Positions 28,401 through 38,336 of a DNA stretch of 64,000 nucleotides are shown here, piece by piece. Each line of letters starts with the position of its first letter. Within the stretch, counting starts at the first letter, position 1. The notes beneath the pieces were generated by a model, which was given only the letters and a program-made list of their open reading frames with translations, was not told where the DNA came from and ran no database searches. The translations under genes and the position numbers were made by a program. The stretch covers positions 992,001 to 1,056,000 of the forward strand of contig NC_083676.1 of assembly GCF_030384665.1 (NCBI RefSeq), given 5' to 3'. Source of the DNA: Lodderomyces elongisporus. Lineage: Eukaryota > Ascomycota > Pichiomycetes > Serinales > Debaryomycetaceae.

Positions 28401-29337
28401 GAATTTGCACTCCAGCGTTGTAGAGGACAGGAAAATCATTGTTGTGAATGTGACTTATTGGCTTGCCAATATGGTTTTGCGTGTTGGTGAAGTATTACAG
28501 TACACGTACTTTATAGTACGGGTGATGAAATTCAAATTATCGAAACATGATTTTAGAAAAAGACAGCTCAATGATGATGACGATGATGATAACAATAACA
28601 ACAGCAGCAACAATAATAATAATAATAACGGCAATAGCAACGACAATGATGACGAAATGAATATGAGTGAAGCAGACGAAATGAGCCAGCCTTTGATCTG
28701 TGATGAATTATTGGACTTGGACGACCCCACCACTTTATTAAAGGGTTTTGACGTCACACACTGGAAGAGTCTTGTTGAAGTTATCAAGTCAATGTCGGGG
28801 TTTGTTGCATTGATTGAACTTATTCCGCTGGCTAAGTATAAGGATTTTTCCATTGTTTGTGGTCCCACATTGTTCAATGCTGAGGATGATGAGTTTAGAA
28901 AGCTGCCGTCTTCCTCGTCACTCCGCGATGTGATGAACACTAGAGAGTGGTGGGAGGCGCCAGAATTGAAAGCATCTGTCAAGCAAAGTTGGGTTAAATT
29001 ACCTCAATATACCTTGTCCTTTTCTACCGCTTTCTTATCAGTTGCGTGCAGTTTGGTATTCTTGACAAAATTTATCAAGTTATCGAGAAACCAGGAGACA
29101 GGTAAACTAGTTGTTGAGTTTTTAACCACTGGTGAAACTCGGGATATTGAAGGTGTTGAGTTGGAAGACGACGTCATTGAGAGTTTGTTTGACCAGAACG
29201 TCATGGCGCAACAAGTTTCATCGATTTGTGAATTCACAAAGTATAAATTGAGCTTTTGCGACGAGGACCTTATGGAAATCACCATAAAACGAATGAACAA
29301 GTTAACTCAGTACCTTGATAACTTGTTGCACCGTTAG
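25498..29337 (+). CDS. Large Zn2Cys6 transcription factor with extended cluster loop
   Basis: 1279 residues. A Gln/Ala/Gly-rich leader precedes a binuclear zinc cluster with Cys at 60, 63, 70, 94, 97 and 104. The usual C-x2-C-x6-C and C-x2-C-x6-C halves are intact, but the loop between them is 23 residues against the usual 5-12. An RRKRK basic stretch follows. Residues about 180-500 are Pro/His-rich with polyproline and a Gly-Pro-His repeat; 680 onward resembles a fungal-specific transcription-factor middle region (DYYYIYNQPGHQILPCKSIF). A polyD/polyN insert lies near 1024-1055. It must be a DNA-binding regulator; its targets cannot be told, and I do not recognise a named ortholog. The start is the first in-frame ATG. 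Confidence 0.85.
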   Translation: MQVANPKAGLTKGSRDSSHDVQVQSQPKTQGQRQAQGQAQAQAQGQTQGQRPRRVARRACLSCREKKIKCDGEPVSSITSSDGTKIIPEKTRTCSNCKFLDIDCVFVQSNRGGRRKRKDANDDETISMHESITDINMGSALTLASEAKRIRKTLLERESEAATQRVSLYILDGTGNAVKPAPPSPAQSLTSSAYDRLPALAEPYSDRMGRQYPPPPQPTIRSFPETRANYRRLDHHHDHHHGHKQGPPFMHSRTNPSISFSRPDVPRRPLSEDNYVGHRVQSPLPPPLGSHNHTHPRRGGEEGPFSRGFDSYSHFPPPPPSVGYPLSQSQLQSQSQSQPAPPPPPFLTLPPPPPPQQLPPRTPLEGYDGHSYRLPPPPPSPPPHHLQHLRHDPHHPYSPPPFHKFPSTSSQTASHQFPPFPPPQHLHFHPRFHPRGPHGPHGPHGPHGPHGPRHGLRGPHGPHGPHGPHGPRHGPHGHQHHDFPPPPPFREHLDYPGSYEMRPFRPLPSPQNDLFRTTGKTNREGDENEEQSILPTVENQKVQAKKATPESGLESVEGPGTSGGIASSAAGLLDVKSTRMKASASTESRPSNQMDRGESDEVKKRDNNIGSIVNHAGDNELQTSDPILGRKVKEANFAKAKSYADSKVVPKIQAPQYDDEKDAPFSNKELAKYELPDWKTLNKLVDYYYIYNQPGHQILPCKSIFLKNISLNTDSSILHIFIGTICIIATRKDSTLKISPDEHYWIKKMYKYWDNLNGLGIMVCYKLIAKCTAVRFHMNKINQHNIKLYETIYDNNFVEVYSQKRFDEKESQRKLKLGLKLEPKSKLKLGNSSSRTSRQIYEREVVLKLMWSFYVYHIILLRFMQGRPYYKLSSIIDDFKFDYERDHYSNNVLLPLDDTDFQTLSLGANRTTWKQLHDKDHIPSDFNSLTLASKIFESLLSKLANGDLTFDNLISKNEFNVDLTNKIKNLHSSVVEDRKIIVVNVTYWLANMVLRVGEVLQYTYFIVRVMKFKLSKHDFRKRQLNDDDDDDNNNNSSNNNNNNNGNSNDNDDEMNMSEADEMSQPLICDELLDLDDPTTLLKGFDVTHWKSLVEVIKSMSGFVALIELIPLAKYKDFSIVCGPTLFNAEDDEFRKLPSSSSLRDVMNTREWWEAPELKASVKQSWVKLPQYTLSFSTAFLSVACSLVFLTKFIKLSRNQETGKLVVEFLTTGETRDIEGVELEDDVIESLFDQNVMAQQVSSICEFTKYKLSFCDEDLMEITIKRMNKLTQYLDNLLHR
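26806..26934 (+). repeat. Coding tandem repeat, Gly-Pro-His tripeptides
   Basis: Two blocks of 9-bp repeats (CATGGTCCT and CATGGGCCA variants) encode (HGP)n with HGLRGP and RHGPHG interruptions, at about residues 437-479 of the zinc-cluster factor. Synonymous variation between blocks suggests two separate expansions. Confidence 0.9.
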
Positions 29338-30150
29338 AGATAGTTTATACTGTGTTAATAATGTGTTATAAAATGTATATAATTTATTACAATAACTCGT
29401 GAATGGATAGCAAACGGGTAATGGTTTAGTCACGACTAGGTGGCCTACTGTATATGAACCTTGCGTGGCAACTTTTATGTATGATTGTTTCTTTTCATTT
29501 GTTTTTTTTTCAAGGAGTATTCGTGTGAAAGGCGGAGGTGTGATTGCACTCTCTCTCTCTCTCTCTCTCTCTTGTCCTCTCTATTCTTCAATGTTCCTTT
29601 TTCTTTTTCTTTTTATTTTATTTTTATTTTTATTTTTCCTTCGTTAGTCTCGCTGAAATCTCCACAGTTTCGGCGAAATTTCATTTTTTTTTTGCCTATA
29701 TCCGAGCTAGCTAAGCAGAGAGAGAGAGAGAGAAAAAAAAAAAATTGGAAATTTTACTATGAGAAAGTGTGGGAAGAAAAAAGAACAGAAGAAAAATAAA
29801 TTGTGTATTCTGTGGAAAGAGACACTCCCCCTCCCCCTCCTCCTCCCCACGTTGACACAAAGTAGCACGTTTCCCATCTTCATTACCATATGAGAAAAAA
29901 AATAAAAAAAAAACAATGTATATATGTATTAAAAGAACGAATGAACGAAAGAACGAAAGAAAGAAATAGAGAAAAAAAAATATATCAATAGAGGAAACTG
30001 GATTTCTCGTTGCTGTTTGGACATATATTTGTACATATATAATGGTGCTGTTCCTCCCAAAATATCTTCATTAACATAGCTCAGAATTTAACTCCTTTGT
30101 TTTTTTATCCAATTTCTTTCCATTACAAATACACATTTCCATTATTAATC
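29338..30150. other. Intergenic region, zinc-cluster gene to AIM6
   Basis: 0.8 kb: a (CT)n run (29549-29571), TTTTTA runs, (GA)n (29717-29733), a CCCCCTCCCCCTCCTCCTCCCC tract near 29826-29848, GAACGAAA repeats near 29935-29965, and a TTG-initiated extension of the AIM6 frame from 30097. No separate gene is seen. Confidence 0.6.
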
Positions 30151-31290
30151 ATGATTAATGTCTTTAAACCATCGCTACATGCGAGAGAGACATACAACAA
30201 TAATTCCATCGATTCATCCTATTCATCTTCAGCAGCAGCAGCGTTATTGCAATACGATGGGAACTCCAATAGTACACCGGTGCTTCCTTTTAACTATACC
30301 GTTGAGGGATTAACTAGAGATGTCTACCCAAAACCTTTGCATTCACATAATGATTATTGGAGAGCACATCCATTATTTGATGCTTTAAGTGTTGGTGCCG
30401 TGAGTATTGAGAGTGATATTTGGTATTTTCCAAAAACGTATACATTACAACGTACAAGTACAGAGACTACCGCAGAGGGAGGAAATAAAGTAAATGCGAC
30501 TACTAGTAATGGAAGTTCCAATGGCGGAGGCGAACCTTCAACTTTGTATTTCAGGGATGATGAAGTATATGTTGGTCATAACCAAGTGTTTTTACGTCCA
30601 ATCAATACATTGTTTAATTTATACTTGAATCCCCTTTACCAATTCCTAAGCTATGCTAATCCCAAGTTTACCTATACTGATGGCAGTGGTAACGCTTTGT
30701 TGGGTGACCAAAATAAACATAGCATATTCTACAATGATCCTGAGCAACAGGCTTATCTTTGGTTTGATTTTAAAACGGAACCCAACTCGACTTATGATGC
30801 ATTGAAACCGCTCTTGCAGCCATTTATTGATGCTGGATTCTTAACGTACTATAATGCTACTGATGATACTTTGCACGAGGGCCCGTTAGTGTTGACAATC
30901 ACTGGTAACTTACCCATAGAGAAAGTTGAAGAAGAAGAAATTCGCTATACTTTTTTGGATGGGCCCTTGGGTTATTTCAACCTGTCTGCAAATGAAAATG
31001 AATTACAGAGATGGAGTAAATTGTCACGTGTCGCCAGTGGCGGGATCCAGGGTTTGTTGGGTGACGAATACAACTCGACATTGAGAAACGATTTCAATGA
31101 TGATCAGCAAAGCAAGCTCCAAGAATTGTTTGATTCTGCTCACAAGCATGGCTTAAAAACTAGAATTTGGGGCGATGTGACATGGCCTTGGAACTTGGTG
31201 GATCTGCATTTGGAAACTTTGTTCCAACTTGGATCCGATTTGTTGAATGTTGATGACTTACAACGCGCAAGCAACTTGTTTCCCAATTGA
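30151..31290 (+). CDS. AIM6: Aim6 family protein (PLC-like/GDPD-type TIM barrel)
   Basis: 379 residues from the ATG at 30151; the frame is open 54 bases further up to a TTG, and that extension is hydrophobic and signal-like, but no ATG is there. Family landmarks are clear: KPLHSHNDYWRAHPLFDALSVGA, ESDIWYF, VYVGHNQVFL, YLWFDFKTEPNSTY, LVLTITGNLP, FLDGPLGYF and KTRIWGDVTWPWNLV. His and Asp/Glu residues in the first block match the catalytic region of the glycerophosphodiester-phosphodiesterase-like fold. S. cerevisiae AIM6 was named from a mitochondrial-inheritance phenotype; its biochemical activity is not established. A Gly/Ser/Thr-rich insert near residues 105-130 is local. Confidence 0.88.
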   Translation: MINVFKPSLHARETYNNNSIDSSYSSSAAAALLQYDGNSNSTPVLPFNYTVEGLTRDVYPKPLHSHNDYWRAHPLFDALSVGAVSIESDIWYFPKTYTLQRTSTETTAEGGNKVNATTSNGSSNGGGEPSTLYFRDDEVYVGHNQVFLRPINTLFNLYLNPLYQFLSYANPKFTYTDGSGNALLGDQNKHSIFYNDPEQQAYLWFDFKTEPNSTYDALKPLLQPFIDAGFLTYYNATDDTLHEGPLVLTITGNLPIEKVEEEEIRYTFLDGPLGYFNLSANENELQRWSKLSRVASGGIQGLLGDEYNSTLRNDFNDDQQSKLQELFDSAHKHGLKTRIWGDVTWPWNLVDLHLETLFQLGSDLLNVDDLQRASNLFPN

Positions 31291-31458
31291 TATCATTATT
31301 ATAATTATTATTATTATTATCATTTTATAGAATATGTTGTGTTAGTGTAATTTCATTAGACTTTGTTTTTGGTGGTAATCTATAATATCTCTTTTTTATT
31401 TATTCTCTCTTTTTTTTTCTCATTGTTCTAGTTCATCTTTCCTCTAACCTTTTTTGAT

Positions 31459-31468
31459 ACATATACAT

Positions 31469-31518
<50 letters not shown>

Positions 31519-31520
31519 TG
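31459..31520. repeat. (AT)n(GT)n composite microsatellite
   Basis: Imperfect ATACAT/ATATGT units followed by (TA)n and (TG)n, then TTGTTG, in the 266-bp convergent spacer between AIM6 and ORT1. Confidence 0.85.
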
Positions 31521-31556
31521 TTGTTGCTATTGAAGATGCAGTTGTTTTCCCTTTTG

Positions 31557-32624
31557 TTAGAAATTGCGTTTCAAGAGTTCATATGTATAAAATATTAATG
31601 CGTTTGCTGGTACACACCTTACCAAAGTGATGCCCAATCCATTATAGAGATTTATTATGCCTCCCTTCCTCAGCACCAATTTCCTAGCCTCCTTCCAAAA
31701 GTTTGTGTTTGATTGTTTATGTTCTGCTTTGTTTAAGATATCATGTGTTTGAATGTTTGACTTGATGGTGTCAACGGGGAACACAGACAAATTGAAGGTA
31801 ACCCCAGCTACAGCACCACTAAATAGTAATTGTAAATCTTGGTTCTCAATCCATGGGTCAGCAGTACTTTTGAAGTGATTGTTGAGGTATTCAAAAGTGC
31901 CAAACCAAATTGCTGTGCCTACAACTTCTCTGATTATAGTGGATTCGAGCCCCTTCCATAATCCGGTTATACCATTATCCTTTATTGTTCGCTTTACTAT
32001 TGAAGAGTAAGAGTGCGTTGTTGATGTTGATGTTGATGTTGTTGTTGTTGCTGTTGTTGTTGTTGATGTTGTTGATGATGATGATGACTTTTGCACCTGC
32101 GGCAGTAATTGTGACAGAATAGTTAAAGGTGTGCTATTATGCATATTGACCACTTGTAATTGGCATTTCACGAGCTCTACGGGTGTCAAGATAAAACTGG
32201 CCATGAGTCCAGCAAATCCACCGGAGACGCATTTGCTCCAGAATGGTATGTCGTCGACTGAAACAATCTTTCTCGAGTTAGTTCCATTGGATTTATCGAT
32301 TCGGTTGGCGATAAAAGTCGAAGCATAGTTGTAACTACTAAATAATATTGCTGTTTCTAAACATGCACCAAGCAATGGAGCTTTCAATCCCTTATAAAAT
32401 CCATGTACAAATCCTTCGTTGTGATACGTTTGGCGGATCATTTGTATTGTTGTTATGGGCGATTGGCCATGATTAGACTGTAGTCGAACCTTGATTGTGT
32501 CAAGAGGAAACTCGATTAATTTACCAACCATTCCTGAAATGGCACCAAACGTGACCTCTTTTATTGGGTGAATTTTCTGCTCAGTGGGTCTAGCAACATC
32601 GCGCAGTACCTGTTCCTCCTCCAT
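31557..32624 (-). CDS. ORT1/ARG11: Mitochondrial ornithine carrier
   Basis: 355 residues, three Solcar repeats: FPLDTIKVRLQS near residue 40, TPVELVKCQLQV near 148 and FPVDTIKSNIQT near 280. The segments GKLIEFPLDTIKVRL, LGACLETAILFSSYNYAS and LGITLVRCVPANALIFYTYE are diagnostic of Ort1/Arg11, which exchanges matrix ornithine for cytosolic protons/arginine in arginine synthesis. A Ser/Thr-rich insert (about 175-210, with repeated Thr-Ser) sits in the second repeat's matrix loop and is not typical of the family. No Gcn4-type TGACTCA site was seen upstream. It is convergent with AIM6. Confidence 0.92.
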   Translation of the reverse strand: MEEEQVLRDVARPTEQKIHPIKEVTFGAISGMVGKLIEFPLDTIKVRLQSNHGQSPITTIQMIRQTYHNEGFVHGFYKGLKAPLLGACLETAILFSSYNYASTFIANRIDKSNGTNSRKIVSVDDIPFWSKCVSGGFAGLMASFILTPVELVKCQLQVVNMHNSTPLTILSQLLPQVQKSSSSSTTSTTTTATTTTSTSTSTTHSYSSIVKRTIKDNGITGLWKGLESTIIREVVGTAIWFGTFEYLNNHFKSTADPWIENQDLQLLFSGAVAGVTFNLSVFPVDTIKSNIQTHDILNKAEHKQSNTNFWKEARKLVLRKGGIINLYNGLGITLVRCVPANALIFYTYELLKRNF

Positions 32625-33074
32625 TACTGTTGAATATGAGGGTATATATTGATGAGTTTCTTATTTAGTTTTATTTCTTTACTTTTTTTTTTTTTCTCAA
32701 AAGATAAGCAAATTTCGAATAAAACGGAATGCTTCAATTGATGTCATTGAGAAAAAATTAATTAATGTGATTTTGATGCGAAAATTGAAAAAAAAGAAAA
32801 AAAAAAACACTGAAAGAAAGAAAGACAATATTAATCTACGAGATTGGAGAACTTAAACAAAGAATACCAAGATTTACTTGTTAAGCGCGGTGAAAAAAAC
32901 TGATTAAAAAATGAAAATTTGAAAAAAGAAGAAGAAGAATAAAAGCAAAACTTCATACAACTTCAGGGTCAGATGCATGATTTAGACATGTACTTATTTG
33001 TCAATGGTCTGATAGTAGCACTCTCCAATTGTTGAAAAAAAATACTAGTTTATTCAAAAAAAAACAAAAAAATA
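32625..33074. other. Upstream region of ORT1 and 3' flank of tRNA-Lys
   Basis: 450 bp, AT-rich with several A runs. The A-rich stretch at 33055-33074 is a T-run terminator for the minus-strand tRNA. No other feature is seen. Confidence 0.6.
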
Positions 33075-33148
33075 AGCCCGACGCGGGACTCGAACCCGCA
33101 GCCTTGAGATTAAAAGTCTCACGCTCTAGCCGATTGAGCTAGCCAGGC
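33075..33148 (-). tRNA. tRNA-Lys(UUU)
   Basis: A complete cloverleaf on the minus strand, 74 nt with discriminator U. The acceptor GCCTGGC pairs with GTCGGGC using two wobbles; the D-arm is GCTC/GAGC, the anticodon stem TGAGA/TCTCA with loop CTTTTAA (anticodon TTT at 33112-33114), and the T-arm GCGGG/CCCGC with loop TTCGAGT. There is no intron. The U discriminator also occurs in yeast tRNA-Lys. A and B boxes are intact and a T-rich terminator follows. Confidence 0.97.
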
Positions 33149-35681
33149 TAAACCAACAAGTATGCTACTGCACACGTTTGTTGCAAGAAAAAACAGTGTG
33201 GTTTTACATGAATTGCTATACTGAAAAGTTTGCTGCAAAACTTGTGATTGTTTTTTTTTTTCTTTCTTCCTTCTTTCTTTCTAAACACTCTCAAATCCTT
33301 TTTCTTATCATTTTTGGTGCTGTTTTTTTTGTTGTGCTGAAGCTCGATTTGTTGTTCTGAACGATTTCGTTACTATGTTGTTGAACAGGTTGATTCCGAG
33401 ATTTACAATTAGTGTATCATCCCTTTTCTCATTCTTATCAAATGGTGAGATTACTTGCTTCTTACTGTGCCTTTTTATATATGTATATATGCACATTTCT
33501 TTTTCCTCTTTCGTAATGTCGCCAGGGGGAAAAAAGAAGAAGAACGAAAGATAGAAAGAAACAACAACAACAACAACAACAACAGCAGCAGCAACAACAT
33601 CAGCACACACAAAAAGTAATGTACGAGACGATATCTAAAACTATTCGCATACATGTCCATCTCACTTTACTGTACTTTAATCTGTTTTATTACTTTTGAT
33701 TTTAGCACTGGTTGGGAAAATTTAGCAACAATCAATCAATTTATCAATAAATGCACCTTATAAGTTGTGAAATGACTTGAAAACCATAAATTTCGAGGAG
33801 ATTTTACATTGCATCTCCACCCCCATTTCTCTTGCGTTGTCCCCATATTAATAATACTGGATTTCTTTTCAGCATGTGGTGGTGGCTGCCGAAAAAACAA
33901 AATGGGATGGAGAAAGTTTTGAATGGTTTTTTTTGAAATTTTTTACAAAGCTGAGTAAAAAAAATGTAATTCGTGTAAAAAATAAGTGGAACATCAAACT
34001 ATTTCAAAACACAATGTTTATGGTACCAATGAGAAGCTGAAGTAAAAGTGAACAACATTTGTATGGCACTCTAAAGGCAGTTCTATAATCAAATTATGAA
34101 ATAATTAACTCTCTAGTAAATCATAATTGGCCTCCAGTATGGTTATTATTGTATATAAACCAAATGGTAGCAGCTACCACTCAATCCTGAGAGATTACTA
34201 GTTAGTTAAATTGCTTGTGATAGAAAAAGTATTTTATTTTTTTAAAAAAAAGATAAAGTACATAAAAATTATCACATGCAAGAATAACGCAATCAGAACT
34301 GATGTCATTTTTCTCTTTTCTTTTCTTTTTTTTTTTTTCTTCCTTTTTTTTGGGTGCTCAAAAAAAAAAAAAATTAAAATAAAATAATAAAATGAGCCAA
34401 CCAAAGCACCTCGTGCAAAATTGCTGACAACGTCAACTGTACCCCCACAAACACACACAAATACATAGACACCCTCGAACTCAATCCAATATTGTTGAGA
34501 AACAGTGATAAAAGTATCTACAAAGAGTAGTGGTAATGGGGACACCGTGGTGCAAAAGTCTTGTTGACATACAATCCTAAACGATCCACTGCATCGAAGC
34601 GGTATGCTGCAAAACAAAATCACAACATCTCTTTTCTTTTTCCTCTTCCTAATATATATATATATATATACAAAGAAAAAGAAACAAGATCCAAGCTATC
34701 TTTGTCAGGTTTTGTCACCAAGCCATTCTTGTACATCGTAGATGTTGGCCCATTAGATCAAAAACGTATATTATTAACAAAGTTGCATCATCTTTACAGG
34801 ATCGAAAGATAATAATTGTTGGTTCAACATAGAAACTGAAAAATTGCGAACAACAAACGACTAAACAAATCTAACAAACAAACCCTTTACTATTTACTAG
34901 GCACTAATTTTGTCATGCACTTATTATATTTGCGCCTGTATTCGTATTGTATTGTTTGCACCTACATCCTACTTGTTGTGTTGGAAATTTCTCAACACTT
35001 TTCTTTTCTTTTCTTTTCTTTTCTTTTCTTTTCTTTTTGTGTGTGTGTGTCCGTCTGTGTGTTTCCGTGTCTCTCCCCATAAATAATATATATATATATA
35101 GAACGTAGTCGACATATTTTAGCATAGGTATACATATTTTCACCATAAACATCTTGAAATCACCCAATTACTCATCTATTGACCCACCGAGCCATTGACC
35201 TACTGACGCTCTGACGCATTGACAAACTGTCTCATCTCACCATCGCCTCAGTCACATAATCGCTTAACCACTGGATAGGCTGTTACTTTAAAACAGCCAT
35301 ATTTCGCTTCTTCTTCTTCTTCTTCTTTTTTTTTTTTGATTCCTTCTTTCCTTTTTCTTTTCCTTCAGTAGGGATCAATTACAGTAGTTACAATTTTTGC
35401 AAACAAAGCAAAAATAAAAAACAAGAAAGCTAACTCTGGGACAACCAAAGACGTCAACGATTGAAAAAAAAATCTCTCCTACTAGAGAATATATTTTTTC
35501 CAAATTGCCACTCACTTACCACACGCTTCTTACGGATCTATTTGAATTCCGACTGCGCGACTCAAGCTTGGCCACTGCAACAGTTGCAACATTATCGAAA
35601 TCAATCAATCCTCTACGGAGCACAGCATCAGCAGCAACAGCAGCGTCAGCAGCAACAACAACATTATCAGCAGCATCAGCA
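33149..35681. other. 2.5-kb region between tRNA-Lys and OPI3
   Basis: No protein gene or second tRNA is recognised. It holds an ACA/CAG-rich stretch (33560-33605), a quiet stretch at 33700-34220 of normal base composition with a TATATAAA near 34150, (TA)n at 34651-34668, a (TTTTC)n(TG)n array and TTC repeats. From 35418 to 35681 the OPI3 frame is open without an ATG. Solo LTRs are common next to yeast tRNA genes, but no terminal TG...CA unit with a target duplication could be shown. Confidence 0.55.
34998..35060. repeat. (TTTTC)n followed by (TG)n
   Basis: Eight TTTTC pentanucleotides run into TTTTTGTGTGTGTGTGTCCGTCTGTGTG, within the non-coding region upstream of OPI3. Confidence 0.85.
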
Positions 35682-36347
35682 ATGAGTACATCTACACATA
35701 CTTCGCTTGAGTTTCTTACTAAGGACTTTTCCTCACTTAAAGAGGAAATTCCGTTTCTTGCAAAGAACTTGACAAGTTACATCACCTTTGATAATTTGTT
35801 CTACTACACTTTGGCCTGTATTGCATTTAATCCGATTTTCTGGAACATTGTTGCTCGTTTACAGTACCGTACCAAGTTTATCACCAAAGTCACCAGGTCC
35901 GCCAAGTTGGGTTGTTACTTGTTAGCCATTACAATTTTCTCGTTGGGCATTTACCGTGACTCTGTATATCACGAATTACTCAAGGCGCAACCTACTTACC
36001 AACCATTGTTAGATTCCTTCATTATTAAAGCAGTGGCCGTTGTTTCATTTGCAGTGGGTAATATCTTTGTCATCACTTCAATGTGGAGTTTAGGTGTCAC
36101 TGGTACTTACTTGGGTGACTACTTTGGAATTTTAATGAAAGAAAGAGTCACGGGGTTCCCATTCAGTGTCAATAACAACCCAATGTACAATGGAAGCACC
36201 TTGTGTTTCTTGGGAACCGCACTCTGGTATGGCAAACCCGTGGGGTTGGTGGTTACGTTGTTTGTGTGGGTGATGTATAAGATTGCCTTGCTTTTCGAAG
36301 AGCCATTCACGGCTAAGATTTACGCGTATCACTTGAAGTTGGATTGA
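35682..36347 (+). CDS. OPI3: Phosphatidyl-N-methylethanolamine N-methyltransferase
   Basis: 221 residues from ATG 35682, close to the ~206 of S. cerevisiae Opi3. The ER membrane enzyme makes the last two methylations from phosphatidylethanolamine to phosphatidylcholine. Family features: FNPIFWNIVARLQYRTKF, then four hydrophobic segments, the SAM-binding segment GVTGTYLGDYFGIL, and the PEMT motif with NPMYNGSTLCFLGTALWYGKPVG and C-terminal EEPF. The frame is open upstream for 88 codons with Ala/Ser/Thr/Arg-rich residues but has no ATG, so 35682 is chosen; a non-AUG extension cannot be excluded. Confidence 0.93.
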   Translation: MSTSTHTSLEFLTKDFSSLKEEIPFLAKNLTSYITFDNLFYYTLACIAFNPIFWNIVARLQYRTKFITKVTRSAKLGCYLLAITIFSLGIYRDSVYHELLKAQPTYQPLLDSFIIKAVAVVSFAVGNIFVITSMWSLGVTGTYLGDYFGILMKERVTGFPFSVNNNPMYNGSTLCFLGTALWYGKPVGLVVTLFVWVMYKIALLFEEPFTAKIYAYHLKLD

Positions 36348-37067
36348 TCAACCAAGTGAACACCACCCAGTGCACACAAAGTTGCACACAAAGCTGCACA
36401 CATATCTGGACATAAGCATATTAAAATGAGGCCGCCAAGTGCAAACTTGGCATTGTTTTATATGTCAAATATGTCAAATGCAAACTGTAGACAAAAAGAA
36501 TATCTTAAAAGTAGATTTTCAATTGGTGTATAAAGAAAAAGTATCGTATAGAGTATAGTTAAATAAAACAATTAAATCAAAATTGGTAAATAAATTCATG
36601 AGTTGAATAAATGTATAGAATAAATGATATATATGCAATATAAAAAAAAAATGTATAAAAGGATACGTCATGTATATCAAAATACACATTGGCACACATG
36701 TATTTGGACATGTATTGCTAAAGCAAAGTAATCACGATGAAAAAACTTTAAAATTATCAAAACCTAATGTCAAACCCAAAACGAAATGAAATCAAGAATA
36801 TATATATAAATATATATATATTTATAAGGAAAACTAATGTTGTTGGAAGCAAAATTAACAAAAACAATAACAGTAATAAAAATGATGATGAATAAATGAA
36901 TAAACGAATGAATGAATAAATTAAGTAATAAATGAATGAATGAATGAATGAATGAATGCCAGATCCTTGGATGAGCTGTATAAAAATTGTTTCCTAATTT
37001 AGCTCTCTCTCTCTCTCTCTCTCTCCTTTTCTCTCTCCCTATATCTCTTGTGTCATGTTTCCTAGAT
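36348..37067. other. Convergent intergenic region OPI3-GID4
   Basis: 0.7 kb of AT-rich sequence. It contains imperfect CACAAAGTTGCACACAAAGCTGCACA repetition right after OPI3, ATATATA runs at 36797-36822, an (AATG)n array and a (CT)n run. No gene is seen. Confidence 0.6.
36931..36958. repeat. (AATG)n tetranucleotide array
   Basis: About seven AATG units, with degenerate AATG/AATA units upstream to 36890, in the GID4 3' flank. A (CT)n run follows at 37002-37024. Confidence 0.85.
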
Positions 37068-38301
37068 TTAGTTAAAGTCAAATACCTGCGAGACTCCTCT
37101 TTGTTCAACATGCTGAAGAGATAAAGATTGAAACTTTTCTGATGAGTTATGATAGTATAACCCAGAAATACTACCAGAACCAGAATCAGAATCAGAACTA
37201 GAATCAGTATTAAACCCAGAACCAGTGGTATACTCCCGCCTTCTCCCGGCACCGAGGTTCAACACGATATAGTAGAAGCCCTCGAAAGAGGCATTTGGAA
37301 TCAGCTTAACTCTGGAATCGGGTAAGAGAAACTCCTCTTTCCATCTCATATAAATAAGATGATCACCACCTTCATCTGTTGTTTCACCTTGGTAAATTCT
37401 CTTCAACTTCTCCTTGAAAGCATCAGTGGGCATCATCTGGCAGTCAGTGAGTTTCTTCCAGTGTTCTATATCATTTTGTGGATGCAGTCCCCAGTTCTTA
37501 TCCTCAGACATAAATGAATATCTCTTGAATGGTGCAGATCTTTGCTGGTAGAGATGTGTTGGTTGTTGTGATTTAAGTGTATTCAATGGGTTATTGATAA
37601 CTTCACCACGGAAGTAAGTGGTAATTTCAGAATGGTCCTTGGTCAATCCATTAATTTGAAGAAATCCTGTTACGAGTGAGTTTTCAAGATCAACCGTTTT
37701 GAATTCGACTTTGATTTGGAAACGTGATTTGCCTGATTGTTGCTCACCTACAAATTGTGCATTAGGCTGTAGATATTGACTATGAAACTGGTGTGGGATT
37801 TTGGAGTACTGACTACAGTTGTAGTGGTTGTAATTGTGGTTGTAATCATAGTAGTGATGGTGATAGCGATTATTCAGACTGAAATAATCCAAGTTGTATC
37901 CTTTTATTGGCTTGGTATGCTGGTTAAACGATAAATCATTGTCTTGTGTTTGTTTTTGTGGAGATGTGCGTGAAAATGGAAGAAATGAATCATCTTGCGA
38001 CTGAGAATTTATATTATTATTACCGGCGCTATTACAATTAGAATTTGCTGCTGCTGTTGTTGTTGTTGTTGTTGATGATGATGATGCAGAAGATGGAGCA
38101 GCTATGGGACAGGATGCTGATGAGTTGAAACTGGTGGTGTTTGGTCTTTTATTTGGGACTTCATGATTATTGTCATAAATGGTGCTTTTGAGACTCACAG
38201 AGGTTAATTCATCTCTTTGATTGGTTACTCTATGTGAGCCATCAAATTGAAGTATAGATCCCAATGATGACTTCTCTGGTTGTTCTTGGTTTTGTTGTTG
38301 T

Positions 38302-38336
<35 letters not shown>

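Noticed and set aside
33373..33605. Solo LTR beside tRNA-Lys (TGTTG...CAACA ends)
   Set aside because: The matching ends come from GTT/AAC trinucleotide repeats; no target-site duplication or primer-binding site.
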